Assembly: GCA_026931325.1 (NCBI GenBank)
Contig: JAIXLO010000160.1
Location: 124,001 to 188,000 of the forward strand
Length of the DNA stretch: 64,000 nucleotides
Reading direction: 5' to 3'
Origin: Chitinophagales bacterium
GTDB taxonomy: Bacteria > Bacteroidota > Bacteroidia > Chitinophagales > Chitinophagaceae
The notes beneath the pieces were generated by a model. The model was not told the DNA's origin, searched no databases, and saw nothing but the letters and a program-made list of their open reading frames with translations. The translations under genes and the position numbers were made by a program. Below are positions 17,723 through 26,571 of this stretch, in pieces. The number at the start of each line of letters is the position of its first letter. Within the stretch, counting starts at the first letter, position 1.

Positions 17723-17789
17723 TCGCAACATTAACAATATATAAAAAAAATAAAAAATAGCATTATTGCAAAAAAATAAGGAAAAAAAT

Positions 17790-18464
17790 ATGACATATTC
17801 ATTTGGCGAAGTTTCATGGGATTCAGAGTTAGAAGTTGGCAAAAAAACAGCAAATACAAAAGATTTATATCTAAAATTAGAGCCTGGCGATAACGAAGTT
17901 AGAATTATAACTCCAGCATATCAATATGTTATGCATAGATATAAGGCAAACGAAGATGATAAAGGATATGGAGTTAGAATAAATTGTTCAGCAACAAAAG
18001 AAAATGGCGGAGATTGTCCATTATGCAAACAAGGTGATAAAGTAAAAGTACGCTGGTTGGTTGGTGTAATAAATAGAAAAACTGGAAAATATCAAATTTT
18101 AGATTTAGCTTATCAAGCTATGATGCAAATCAAAAAACTAAGAGATAATGCAAGATGGGGAGATCCTACAAAATATGATGTAAATATATCAGTAGATCCA
18201 GGAAATCCAAGCGCATATTATACAGTACAACCATTAGGCAAAGAGCCATTATCAGCAGAAGATAACTTAATTAAAGATAAGGCTGATTTAGATTACTTGA
18301 GAAGTAAGGCTAGTCCATTAACTCCAGAACAAGTAAAAGAAAAAATGGAAAATGCGGCAAAGTTTGCTGAAAAAGATAATAAAAAAGGTGTTCAAAAACC
18401 AGCTACAAAAAAAGTTCCAGTTGTAAAAATGGATGACGAAGAGTTTGAAGATTATGCTTCATAA
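17790..18464 (+). CDS. single-stranded DNA-binding protein (T4 gp32-like)
   Basis: 224 residues from ATG 17790, chosen because AAGGAAA lies 5 nt upstream; a TTG 24 nt earlier extends the frame but has no ribosome binding site. Features: F-G-E-V-S-W start, L-K-L-E-P-G-D-N-E-V-R-I, a Cys cluster (C-S-A-T...C-P-L-C) in the zinc-ribbon position of gp32-type SSBs, R-W-L-V-G-V-I-N-R, W-G-D-P-T-K-Y-D-V, and an acidic C-terminal tail (M-D-D-E-E-F-E-D) for protein contacts. It coats ssDNA and coordinates polymerase, primase and recombinase. It has its own leader with a hairpin. Confidence 0.8.
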   Translation: MTYSFGEVSWDSELEVGKKTANTKDLYLKLEPGDNEVRIITPAYQYVMHRYKANEDDKGYGVRINCSATKENGGDCPLCKQGDKVKVRWLVGVINRKTGKYQILDLAYQAMMQIKKLRDNARWGDPTKYDVNISVDPGNPSAYYTVQPLGKEPLSAEDNLIKDKADLDYLRSKASPLTPEQVKEKMENAAKFAEKDNKKGVQKPATKKVPVVKMDDEEFEDYAS

Positions 18465-18485
18465 AAAACAATAATTAAGAGATAT

Positions 18486-18513
18486 AAAGGATAGTATGAG
18501 AATACTATCCTTT
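18486..18513 (+). promoter_or_regulatory. hairpin enclosing the RBS and start codon of the RuvC-like gene
   Basis: AAAGGATAGTA (18486-18496) and TACTATCCTTT (18503-18513) form a perfect 11-bp inverted repeat with a 6-nt loop. The Shine-Dalgarno AAGGA is inside the left arm, and the ATG at 18496-18498 straddles arm and loop. If folded, the mRNA would hide both signals, so translation is probably controlled (protein repressor, helicase action of ribosomes, or transcript-length switching as with T4 middle/late genes). Confidence 0.65.
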
Positions 18514-19017
18514 GACGTTTCTAGCACAACAACGGCTTATTGTCTTTTAGATACTAAAAATCCTTTACTTGTTTTAGATTATGGTTTTATAAAACCTAAG
18601 AAAAATATTAACATTTTAGAAAAACTAAGATTATTAGAATTAGATATTACCAATATTGTAAATAGATGTTCACCTGATGAAATTGCGATAGAAGATATTG
18701 CGATGTTTATGAAGGGTAAAAGTACAGCAAATACAATAGTAACATTAGCTCTATTTAATAGAGTAGTTGGTTTAACTTGCCATAAAATGGGCAAAACTCC
18801 AGAACTATATAGTGTTCTAAAAATAAGACATGGATTAAAAATTAATAAAACTTTTCCAGCAAAAGAAGAAATGCCACAGTTATTAGAAACAAGATTTAAT
18901 ATAAAATTTCCTTATCTTTATAATAAAAAGGGAAAAATAAAAACAGAATCATATGATGTGGCAGATGCATTTTCTGTTGGATTTTATCATGCATTGAGGA
19001 AAAATGAACTTAAGTGA
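18496..19017 (+). CDS. ruvC: RuvC-like Holliday junction resolvase
   Basis: 173 residues, the usual RuvC length. RNase H-like acidic residues: Asp7 in L-S-F-D-V-S-S, Glu in I-E-D-I (near 61), and Asp in Y-D-V-A-D-A-F near 150. K-S-T-A-N-T-I matches the helix after the second acidic motif. It cleaves four-way junctions left by recombination and replication before packaging. The stop overlaps the start of dnaJ. The start codon is in a hairpin (see 18486-18513). Confidence 0.85.
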   Translation: MRILSFDVSSTTTAYCLLDTKNPLLVLDYGFIKPKKNINILEKLRLLELDITNIVNRCSPDEIAIEDIAMFMKGKSTANTIVTLALFNRVVGLTCHKMGKTPELYSVLKIRHGLKINKTFPAKEEMPQLLETRFNIKFPYLYNKKGKIKTESYDVADAFSVGFYHALRKNELK

Positions 19018-19966
19018 AGCATATTCAATATTCGGATTAAATAAATCAGCTACAGATGAAGAAATAAAAAAACAATATAAAAAATTAACAAGAACTTATC
19101 ATCCAGACATTAATAAAGATCCGAATGCAGAAACAAAATTTAAAGAGATAAATAATGCATATGAAGTTTTACAAAAACGAAATGAAAAAAAACCTGTATT
19201 TAATTTTGTAAATAATTTTGAAGATGAAGATTTTGAAGAAAATTTTGAAGAACCTCAGCCAATCTTTTTTAAAAGAAAGATATCTTTTAAAGAAGCAATA
19301 TATGGAACAACAATAAAATTAGAATATGATAGAAATGTTGGTTGTCAATCATGTAATGGCGATGGTTTTTCAAAAAAAAATAATGGATGCTTTTCTTGTA
19401 ATGGAACTGGAACTGTAATTACAAGAGGAAATAATGTTATATCAAGTACTACATGTAATTCATGTAAGGGTAAAGTTGACATAGAATCATGTAAATCATG
19501 TAATGGTTCTGGATCATACAGTAAAAAAACTACTATATCTGTTAAAGTTCCGCCAGGAATAGAATCTGGAAACGTTTTGTCATTAGGTGGAATGGGAAAT
19601 TTTGGCAAAAAAGCTTCCCACGCATTTATTAGATTTTTTGGACCAAATTACTACTATACAGATGCTTTTCTACAAATTGAATATGATAAAGACGAAAACA
19701 TAAAAATGTTGGATAAAAATATTGTTATATCAACAAATATAGATTTGTTGACCGCATTAAAAGGCGGCAAGACAAATGTTACACTTTTTGACGAGACAAT
19801 AGAAGTGCCAATTAAAGAAAAGACGAGTAATAAAGATATTTATTCAATACCAAAAAAAGGCATTGGCAACGATGGATCTTTAATTGTTGAATTTATAGTT
19901 AATTATCCTAAAGATGTAAAAAACATAATTTCTTTACTAGAAAATGAATTACCAGCAACTAATTAA
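19004..19966 (+). CDS. dnaJ: DnaJ co-chaperone
   Basis: 320 residues. J domain (residues 1-65) with H-P-D in T-Y-H-P-D-I-N-K. Zinc-binding region with four C-x2-C modules ([30 protein letters not shown]), then the substrate-binding C-terminal domain with V-P-P-G-I-E-S-G. The Gly/Phe linker of class A DnaJ is replaced by an acidic stretch (E-D-E-D-F-E-E-N-F). It would stimulate host DnaK, perhaps to remodel replication complexes as lambda O/P/DnaJ/DnaK do, or to fold virion proteins. It overlaps ruvC and the primase gene. Confidence 0.93.
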   Translation: MNLSEAYSIFGLNKSATDEEIKKQYKKLTRTYHPDINKDPNAETKFKEINNAYEVLQKRNEKKPVFNFVNNFEDEDFEENFEEPQPIFFKRKISFKEAIYGTTIKLEYDRNVGCQSCNGDGFSKKNNGCFSCNGTGTVITRGNNVISSTTCNSCKGKVDIESCKSCNGSGSYSKKTTISVKVPPGIESGNVLSLGGMGNFGKKASHAFIRFFGPNYYYTDAFLQIEYDKDENIKMLDKNIVISTNIDLLTALKGGKTNVTLFDETIEVPIKEKTSNKDIYSIPKKGIGNDGSLIVEFIVNYPKDVKNIISLLENELPATN

Positions 19967-20690
19967 CGTATGCGCAGAATTACTATATAATTATCCAAAT
20001 GCAGCATCAACATTACAGTACCTACAATCTAGAATAAATAATGATACAATCAAAAAATTTGAATTTGGTTTCTTCCCGCCACTAAAAGAAATAAAGATAT
20101 TGCTTGACAATTTTGATAGTTCTTTTTTAAAAGAAAATATTTTAGTGTATCAGAAAAAAAGTTCAAATATAAAAGAATATTATTCCTATTTTGATAAATA
20201 TGAATTAATTTTTCCATACAAAGATATTTATGGAGAAATTTTAGGCTTAGTTGGTAGAACTATATTATCTGAATCCAGGAGATCTAATTTAGGTATACCA
20301 AAATATAAAAATACAAAATTCTCAAAATCAGAAAATTTATTTGGATTATATGAAAATAAAGATTTTATATTAAAAAATAATTTTGCAATATTGACGGAAG
20401 GTCAATTTGATGTAATTAAGGGTTATGAAAAGGGGATTTATAATTTAATTTGTGTTGGGTCATCTAATACTTCATTTAATCAATTGACGCTATTATTAAG
20501 ATATACAGATACAGTATATTTATGTTTTGATAATGATGAGGCTGGAAAATCGGGGGAAAAGGCTTTTATTGATAAATATAGTAAATATATTGATGTAAAA
20601 AAAATATCTATACCTGACGGCTATAAAGATATAGATGAATTTCTTGAGATTCATTCAAAAGAAGATTTTGAAAAATTATTAAATATATAA
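19944..20690 (+). CDS. dnaG: DnaG-type primase catalytic (Toprim) protein
   Basis: 248 residues. It begins within the DnaG core (F-G-F-F-P-P region, [17 protein letters not shown]) and carries the Toprim motifs: T-E-G-Q-F-D-V-I with the catalytic Glu, and [11 protein letters not shown] with the D-x-D metal site. The zinc-binding domain is absent here and encoded at 306-845. The C-terminal helicase-interaction domain is absent as well. It synthesises RNA primers, presumably with the separate zinc protein. It overlaps dnaJ by 23 nt. Confidence 0.88.
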   Translation: MNYQQLINVCAELLYNYPNAASTLQYLQSRINNDTIKKFEFGFFPPLKEIKILLDNFDSSFLKENILVYQKKSSNIKEYYSYFDKYELIFPYKDIYGEILGLVGRTILSESRRSNLGIPKYKNTKFSKSENLFGLYENKDFILKNNFAILTEGQFDVIKGYEKGIYNLICVGSSNTSFNQLTLLLRYTDTVYLCFDNDEAGKSGEKAFIDKYSKYIDVKKISIPDGYKDIDEFLEIHSKEDFEKLLNI

Positions 20691-20696
20691 GAAAAA

Positions 20697-21419
20697 ATGG
20701 AAAATAAAGAAATATACTATTTGTACAAAATAACTAACAAAATTAATGGAAAAGTTTATATTGGTCAAACAAATAATTTAAATCAAAGATGGGCTCAATA
20801 TAAATCTGCACATAGCACACAAAATACAGATCAAGTTGTCTCAAGGGCAATGATTAAATATGGGATAGAAAACTTTACTTATGAACACATTGCTTCTTGC
20901 CAAACTTTAGAAGATGTTAATGAAACAGAAATAGAATTAATAAAACAATACAATTCTAGAGATCCTAATATTGGATATAATATTGATATGGGTGGAAATA
21001 CACTATCTAAAGATCCTATTATTAGAGAAAGGATCTCTGCTGGACTACAAGAATATTATAAAGATCATGATGGATGGGCAAAAGGTAAAACTTTTTCAGA
21101 AGAACATAAGAAAAAAATATCAGAATCATCTATGGGTAAACCGGGCACAAATACTGGTAAAATCTTTGATGATGAGTGGAGAAAAAATATGTCGGAAGCT
21201 CAATTAGGAAAGAAACATTCTGAAGAGTCAAGAAAAAAAATGTCAGAAGCGCATATTGGTAAGATAGCTACAAATAGAAAAATGACATTTCAAATTGCTG
21301 AAAAAATTAGGGAAGAGTATAGAGCTGGTGGAATTGGACAAAAAGAATTGGGCAAAAGATATGGAGTGTCTCAGGATTCTATATTTAAAATTGTGAACAA
21401 TAAAACATATAATAAATAA
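20697..21419 (+). CDS. free-standing GIY-YIG homing endonuclease with NUMOD3 repeats
   Basis: 240 residues. GIY-YIG nuclease domain at 1-95: Y-Y-L-Y-K-I-T-N, K-V-Y-I-G-Q-T, Q-R-W (catalytic Arg), and E-L-I-K-Q-Y-N-S-R with the metal-binding Glu. NUMOD3 DNA-binding repeats (S-E-E-H-K-K-K-I-S-E-S, S-E-E-S-R-K-K-M-S-E-A) follow, and then a C-terminal HTH (G-Q-K-E-L-G-K-R-Y-G-V-S). It sits 6 nt after the primase gene with no intron signature, so it is a free-standing mobile gene of the T4 seg type. Confidence 0.88.
   Translation: MENKEIYYLYKITNKINGKVYIGQTNNLNQRWAQYKSAHSTQNTDQVVSRAMIKYGIENFTYEHIASCQTLEDVNETEIELIKQYNSRDPNIGYNIDMGGNTLSKDPIIRERISAGLQEYYKDHDGWAKGKTFSEEHKKKISESSMGKPGTNTGKIFDDEWRKNMSEAQLGKKHSEESRKKMSEAHIGKIATNRKMTFQIAEKIREEYRAGGIGQKELGKRYGVSQDSIFKIVNNKTYNK
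21096..21179 (+). repeat. 84-nt direct repeat, copy 1
   Basis: It begins TCAGAAGAACATAAG within the first NUMOD3 module of the GIY-YIG gene and is nearly identical to 21505-21588. The few differences are mostly silent (for example GGG/TGG-type third-position changes), which indicates a recent duplication with coding constraint. Confidence 0.8.
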
Positions 21420-21432
21420 TTGGAGAAAGAAA

Positions 21433-21828
21433 ATGAAAGACAATAAAGAAGAAGTACAGATAATTGAAAATCAAGAAAATAATAGTAAAGCCAAGCGTGT
21501 CTTATCAGAAGAACATAAGAAAAAAATATCTGAATCATCTATGGGTAAGCCTGGAACAAATACTGGTAAAATCTTTGATGATGAATGGAAAAAAAATATA
21601 TCTGATAGTTTAACTGGTAGAAAAATATCTGAAGAAGTAAAAAAAAATATGTCAGATGCTCATAAGGGGCACGTGGCTCCAAATAGAAAATTAAATTTTG
21701 AAATTGCTGAAAAAATAAGAGAAGAGTATTCCTTTGGAAGTATTACTCAAAAAGAGTTAGGTAAAAAATATGGAATATCACAAAATTGTGTGTTTGATAT
21801 AATAAAAAGAAAAACATACAACAAATAA
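21433..21828 (+). CDS. NUMOD3/HTH protein: GIY-YIG homing gene derivative lacking the nuclease domain
   Basis: 131 residues. It carries the same NUMOD3 modules and C-terminal HTH as the upstream endonuclease (ending K-T-Y-N-K in both) but its N-terminus is a short charged stretch with no GIY-YIG domain. A Shine-Dalgarno (TTGGAGAAAG) precedes ATG 21433, so it looks expressed rather than a dead remnant. It may be a decayed duplicate, or a DNA-binding protein that shields or regulates the target of its nuclease sister. The latter is speculation. Confidence 0.75.
   Translation: MKDNKEEVQIIENQENNSKAKRVLSEEHKKKISESSMGKPGTNTGKIFDDEWKKNISDSLTGRKISEEVKKNMSDAHKGHVAPNRKLNFEIAEKIREEYSFGSITQKELGKKYGISQNCVFDIIKRKTYNK
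21505..21588 (+). repeat. 84-nt direct repeat, copy 2
   Basis: Second copy of the NUMOD3-coding repeat at 21096-21179, in the same orientation and 409 nt downstream. It is the sequence basis for the duplication of the GIY-YIG gene's DNA-binding part. Confidence 0.8.
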
Positions 21829-21846
21829 TTATTATTGCGGAGAATA

Positions 21847-22287
21847 ATGGAAAAAAGAAGAAATAGGAGCGAAAGATATCAATATGTGCTTTTAGAGACA
21901 ACATGTTCAAATGATATGATGGAATCATTTTCAAATCAAGAATCTATATATTTTAGGATAGATCCATTTAGATATGATGAAAGATTAGAAGAACTTAATG
22001 AGGAATTAAAAAGAGAGTTTTGGAAAATAGTTGATGAACATTTAACTGATAGGCAAAAGCAAGTTATTAAGTTATACTGTCAAGATAAAACCCAGATGGA
22101 GATAGCTAAAATATTAGGTGTCAATCAATCATCGATTACAAAATCAATAAATGGCAATGTTGATTATAAGAAAAGTAAAAAAATATATGGTGGCTTGAAG
22201 AGGCGTATATTAAAAGTTTGTGAATCAAATGAAAATATAAAAAGAATACTAAAGGAACTAAGAGATCTTAAAGAAGAAAAATTATAA
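21847..22287 (+). CDS. sigma-70 region 4-like HTH protein
   Basis: 146 residues from ATG 21847, chosen for the CGGAG Shine-Dalgarno at 21838-21842. An upstream TTG at 21835 would overlap that site. The segment L-T-D-R-Q-K-Q-V-I-K-L-Y-C-Q-D-K-T-Q-M-E-I-A-K-I-L-G-V-N-Q-S-S-I-T matches sigma region 4/LuxR-type HTH. Region 2 is not visible, so it is not a full sigma factor. It may be a late-transcription factor (T4 gp55 is also a short divergent sigma), fitting its place between replication and structural genes. Confidence 0.65.
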   Translation: MEKRRNRSERYQYVLLETTCSNDMMESFSNQESIYFRIDPFRYDERLEELNEELKREFWKIVDEHLTDRQKQVIKLYCQDKTQMEIAKILGVNQSSITKSINGNVDYKKSKKIYGGLKRRILKVCESNENIKRILKELRDLKEEKL

Positions 22288-22298
22288 TGTTTATTCTG

Positions 22299-22328
22299 GA
22301 ATATTTTAAGATATTGTATGAAATATTC
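22299..22328 (+). promoter_or_regulatory. 8-bp inverted repeat before a structural gene start
   Basis: GAATATTT (22299-22306) and AAATATTC (22321-22328) are complementary with a 14-nt loop. The ATG at 22318 lies in the loop, while the Shine-Dalgarno GGAG (22330-22333) and ATG 22339 lie just outside. This favours 22339 as the true start of the next gene. TATTCTGGA also occurs as a direct repeat on both sides. Confidence 0.4.
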
Positions 22329-22338
22329 TGGAGAACAG

Positions 22339-22797
22339 ATGAAAAAAGAATTTGACATAGATTACAACAAATTAGAAAATAAGCTTTATAAAAAAGCGTA
22401 TAGATTTGAAGAAGTTGAGCCTAAACTAGTTAAAGTAGCATTTGATATTTATAAATTTAAGAACGATGAAAAAGCCAAATTATGGCAGTTGCATTCTGCG
22501 GATGATGGAAAATATATAGTATCTTTGTATGAAGAAGACGAGGACTCTATAGAAAAATTAAGTGACTGGAAAGTAGTTGTAAATAAGTCTGCAAATAATG
22601 TAAATTTTTATTATAAAGATGAGTACATAACAAAATTGGCTAAGAAACATTTTCCATTTAGCGATAATGAAATTGAAAATACTTTGCCATCCAAATTATC
22701 AAACAATAAAGATTTAGTTCAATTATTATTGAAAAATGTCGATGATGCGTCAAAATCTAAGATATTTAGTAAATATCCGGAATTAAAATATATCTAA
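22339..22797 (+). CDS. hypothetical protein, 152 aa
   Basis: Unrecognised. The start at 22339 is preferred because GGAGAACAG precedes it; a 7-residue extension to 22318 is possible. It is a mixed alpha/beta protein with many Lys and Asp, and it opens the run of unrecognised genes that leads into the head module. Confidence 0.55.
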   Translation: MKKEFDIDYNKLENKLYKKAYRFEEVEPKLVKVAFDIYKFKNDEKAKLWQLHSADDGKYIVSLYEEDEDSIEKLSDWKVVVNKSANNVNFYYKDEYITKLAKKHFPFSDNEIENTLPSKLSNNKDLVQLLLKNVDDASKSKIFSKYPELKYI

Positions 22798-22814
22798 ATA
22801 TTAGACGGATTGAA

Positions 22815-24374
22815 ATGGACTTAAAAAAACTAGCAACTACAATTAATGCAATACAAAATACAGTTAACAATAATGAAGTACTATCTACTTCATTAATATC
22901 TAAGAAGTTAAGTAAGTTAGCTTCCGTGTATCCTGAAGATAAAACTATCGGAGCAATGATGATTGTATTTGATAAAATTGCGGATACGAAGCCAACAATT
23001 ACGCGCAAAGAGTTTAAAGATATGTATAATAAACATTATACATACTTAACTACGTTTGCAAATCATTTTTCTGATGAGTTAGGGATTGTAAAAAAAGCAG
23101 AAGTTAAAGTTACAAAAGAACATAAAGAATTAAATATTAATGATTATAGAGATTCAACTATAGTTGATACTGTTTTAAATAAAGTTTTTGCTTCTTCCGA
23201 TAAATCTATTAAAAATCCTGAAAGCTTTAAAAAAGCAGAAGGCTTTGTTTCATTTTATTTAGATTCTATAGGTATAAAACCGCAAAATGTAAAATGTGTA
23301 GATTGTAGTACTTCTGCATTTATAGTATCTGCTTCTTATGAGACTCCAAAAGGATCTACGCAAATATATATTCCATTAAGTAAAAATATGGAAGCAAGTG
23401 TATTTGTTGGAAATGATGGACCAGTTAATATAGGAAGAGATAGTATTATATCATATATAAAATCTAATGCTGGTAAAAAGATAAAATATTCTACAGTTAA
23501 TATTTTAGGAGCATTAGAGAAATTTGCTGATAGTAAAGTTTCTGATGCAGAAATAGCTGCCTCTAAATTAAAATTAAAAGGCGCAGAAGTTTTTGCTGCT
23601 CCAACAATTACTGGTCAAGAAATAAAAGAAGTAGAACAAAAAGATTTAAACATTCCTAAATTATCAGAAGCCTCTTCATTTGAAGAAAGATTTACTTCAT
23701 CCAAATATGAATCAGTTAATAAATATGGTGAAGAATTATTGCAAAAAGCTGCAAGTGCAGTTGATAATACTTTGAATGGTTTAGGTATTAATGCTGTAAA
23801 AATAAAAGTAGGAAAGCCAATAAAGAATGGTGTTATGTTTTCTGTAGTATCTACAGATCAAAAAACATTTCAAGTTCCAGTAAAATTTGCTAATAATTTA
23901 CCGCTATCGCCTGAAGTTGCATTAATAAATGGTAATTTATCAAAATTAGATAAAACATTTGTAAATGTATTAAGTCAGGAAGGACAAGATAAAAGAGCTT
24001 TTGCAAGCGCTTATGATTTATGCTTATTAGCCGATGTCGATTTATTTAATTATATTAAAAATAGTGTAATGAATAATGAAATGGATAAAGCTCAAGCTGG
24101 ACTATTAGTATTAAAAGATAGGGATGAAAAATTATATAGAGAAGCAACTCAAGGAATCATTAATGGATTGTTTGTAAAAACAGCTTCTGTAAAACATCAA
24201 TGTTCTAAAATAATAAAGCTAGCCACCAGCAAATATCATGTATGTGGTCATACCGGATTACCATTGAATAAGATTAAGCATGACGAATATGGTAATTGTA
24301 TTCCAGTATATAGATCAAATGTAGATGATAGCTATGAAGGCGGATATTTTATGACATCCAAAATTTTAGGATAA
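22815..24374 (+). CDS. large hypothetical protein, probable virion component
   Basis: 519 residues, unrecognised. It starts M-D-L-K-K-L-A-T-T and contains several K-(L/I/K/T)-A motifs (S-K-L-A-S, D-K-I-A-D, V-K-K-A-E, V-K-T-A-S), the pattern shared by many proteins downstream. The C-terminus has a C-x-H-type cluster (C-S-K...V-C-G-H-T-G...G-N-C) that may bind zinc. The gene is followed after 1 nt by the next start. A structural role is inferred from the shared motif and location. Confidence 0.6.
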   Translation: MDLKKLATTINAIQNTVNNNEVLSTSLISKKLSKLASVYPEDKTIGAMMIVFDKIADTKPTITRKEFKDMYNKHYTYLTTFANHFSDELGIVKKAEVKVTKEHKELNINDYRDSTIVDTVLNKVFASSDKSIKNPESFKKAEGFVSFYLDSIGIKPQNVKCVDCSTSAFIVSASYETPKGSTQIYIPLSKNMEASVFVGNDGPVNIGRDSIISYIKSNAGKKIKYSTVNILGALEKFADSKVSDAEIAASKLKLKGAEVFAAPTITGQEIKEVEQKDLNIPKLSEASSFEERFTSSKYESVNKYGEELLQKAASAVDNTLNGLGINAVKIKVGKPIKNGVMFSVVSTDQKTFQVPVKFANNLPLSPEVALINGNLSKLDKTFVNVLSQEGQDKRAFASAYDLCLLADVDLFNYIKNSVMNNEMDKAQAGLLVLKDRDEKLYREATQGIINGLFVKTASVKHQCSKIIKLATSKYHVCGHTGLPLNKIKHDEYGNCIPVYRSNVDDSYEGGYFMTSKILG

Positions 24375-24375
24375 T

Positions 24376-25833
24376 ATGTTAAATATTAGTAAATGGGCAA
24401 ATTATTTTGAATTTGTAATAAAGAAGAATGCAGAAGATGGTCAGTCTGATCAAAAAAGAGAAAGTTTGTCAAAATTGTTTAATTCTGCAATTCTTTCTAA
24501 CCTTGATCCGACTGTAAGATCAAGGGAAGAGATAGTTGTAAAAACAAAAAAAGATGATAGAGGGGTTTCTAGATTACAATCAAAATATAATCAAATTAGT
24601 TTATTATTTGTTGTACAAGATCCATTAATAAAACAATTATATTCTGCGCTAGAAAGATTAGGAAAAAGATTTGAAAGTAAATCTTATAGCTATGAAAAAT
24701 TATATGATGATTGCAAATTCATTATAGCTATAATGGATCAAATATTGAAACCTGGATACATTAAAGAAGCTTTTAGAAAAAATTCTTTAGCTGTAGCTGG
24801 TTCAAAATTGCATGGAGATGAAACTGCAGTAGATCAAGTAAGTTCTCATGCGTACAATCAGTTAGTTGATTTTAAAGCAGCATTTATCAATCAAATAGTA
24901 AGCGAAATAGAAAATATTTTAGATATTACTATAAATGAAAGATTTTCTACTAGAAAACAAGAAAAAGCTAAAACAACCCCAGAAGAAGCTTCAATTAATA
25001 GATTTGCAACATATTATGCTAGATGTTTAGGTTTAGATGAGAAAAAGAGCTTTCATAACATAATACCATTTCTAGAATCATATGAGAGATCTTTATATTC
25101 TAGATTAATGTCTTTAATTAGTGAATTTGGTTCTGGAATCAGCGAAGAAAAATTACCAGATTATGCAAATAGAATAGAAGATTTGAGAAAAGACATAAAA
25201 CAATTTCTTATGACTCCAAGGGCTCAAAGAGAGCTAGAACATTATCCTAGACAGATAAGAATAAAAGTTGATAATATACCAAAAGCATATCCAAGTTTTA
25301 ATTTAATGGAAACTAGAATTAATGACAAGCAAAGAGAAGTTGATTCTGGCGTTTTAGATCTAACTGTTGAGGCAAGATATATTAAAGAGATTGAAAGAGA
25401 TAGACAAAGATTAGAACATTTTAAAGAAATGAAAGCAAAAGAAGATTCTGCTTTTGATTCTGCACCATTCTTTAATTTAAAGCAAAAATTATTGCCAGAT
25501 ATTGATTTAAGACCAAGGGAAGAGCAATATTTAGAGCATGTTGAAGATAAGATTGGCGAAATAAATGTCGAATTAGCAAGAACTATAAAACAAACAGAAC
25601 AATTAGAATATCAAGTAGTTTATCTAAATCATTTAATGAATACTGGTAAAATAGTTGGCGAGAAGGCTAACTCAACAAAAACCAAATTAGTTGAAATTGA
25701 AAAAACAATAAAAGAGTTAAAAGATAAAAAAGATAAATTAATAGAAGAAAAGAAAAAGATGATGAAAATAAAGAGCGAGGAGAAAGAATATCAAGAAGTA
25801 GAAGATGAAGACGACGACTTTTATTTTATTTAA
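24376..25833 (+). CDS. large coiled-coil hypothetical protein
   Basis: 485 residues, unrecognised. N-terminus M-L-N-I-S-K-W-A-N with V-I-K-K-N-A-E-D shortly after. The long C-terminal coiled coil (residues ~330-475) is Lys/Glu-rich and ends in an acidic E-D-E-D-D-D-F tail. It starts 1 nt after the previous stop. It may be a structural or assembly protein. Confidence 0.6.
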   Translation: MLNISKWANYFEFVIKKNAEDGQSDQKRESLSKLFNSAILSNLDPTVRSREEIVVKTKKDDRGVSRLQSKYNQISLLFVVQDPLIKQLYSALERLGKRFESKSYSYEKLYDDCKFIIAIMDQILKPGYIKEAFRKNSLAVAGSKLHGDETAVDQVSSHAYNQLVDFKAAFINQIVSEIENILDITINERFSTRKQEKAKTTPEEASINRFATYYARCLGLDEKKSFHNIIPFLESYERSLYSRLMSLISEFGSGISEEKLPDYANRIEDLRKDIKQFLMTPRAQRELEHYPRQIRIKVDNIPKAYPSFNLMETRINDKQREVDSGVLDLTVEARYIKEIERDRQRLEHFKEMKAKEDSAFDSAPFFNLKQKLLPDIDLRPREEQYLEHVEDKIGEINVELARTIKQTEQLEYQVVYLNHLMNTGKIVGEKANSTKTKLVEIEKTIKELKDKKDKLIEEKKKMMKIKSEEKEYQEVEDEDDDFYFI

Positions 25834-25839
25834 GGTGAA

Positions 25840-26544
25840 ATGAGAATATCAGAATTATTATATGCCGTTGCTTCTTGGTTAGAAGATCCAAACAATGAAG
25901 CTTTATTATTATCAGAGTACAACGATGAGTGTTTAGAAATTGTTGCAAAATCTTGCGTTCAAGCTGCTTTTATTTTAAAAAATGCTGCTGAAAAAACAGA
26001 TTTAATAGAGCCACAAGAAGCTTCAAATTTAACTCCAGAATCTATAAAAGGTTTAGCTGAGATAGCGACAGCTTTTGATTTATCCGGGGATCCAGAATTA
26101 CAAAAACAAGCTTCAGTTATAGACGAATTATTATTAACAATATCGGCTTCAAAAGATTTTATAAATTCAAAAATAGCTGAGGACGATAGAATAAATGAAT
26201 TAAAAAAAAAATATAAAGGAACAAAAGAGCAATCTGATGAATTGATAAAAACAAAAGAGTCAGAAAAAGCTGTAGAAAATAGTGAATATTTTAAAGATTA
26301 TGTTCCATTAGAAAATTCATTACAAACAAGATATTGTCCAGATCATCCCGGTGTAATGGCTAAAAGAGTTACAGATAATGTAATACAATGTCCAATAGAC
26401 AAAAAGACATATAATTACGAAGCTGGATTTCAGTTAATGGATGGATCAAAAGTTCCTGGGACAACTGTTCAAAATCAAACAAAGATGGATACATTCCAAC
26501 AAGCATCAATTTTTGATTCTAGAGAACAAAAATTAAACAAGTAA
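25840..26544 (+). CDS. hypothetical protein with zinc-ribbon-like segment
   Basis: 234 residues. Helical Ala/Leu-rich N-terminal half. The C-terminal half has Y-C-P-D-H-P-G and I-Q-C-P-I-D-K-K-T, a Cys-Pro knuckle pair likely to bind zinc. The ATG is preceded by AAGGTGAA. No known family. Confidence 0.55.
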   Translation: MRISELLYAVASWLEDPNNEALLLSEYNDECLEIVAKSCVQAAFILKNAAEKTDLIEPQEASNLTPESIKGLAEIATAFDLSGDPELQKQASVIDELLLTISASKDFINSKIAEDDRINELKKKYKGTKEQSDELIKTKESEKAVENSEYFKDYVPLENSLQTRYCPDHPGVMAKRVTDNVIQCPIDKKTYNYEAGFQLMDGSKVPGTTVQNQTKMDTFQQASIFDSREQKLNK

Positions 26545-26571
26545 TTTATTGCAAGAAAATGAATTACTTGT

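Noticed and set aside
20971..21207. 78-codon frame inside the GIY-YIG gene
   Set aside because: Out-of-frame shadow of the endonuclease, no RBS, implausible composition.
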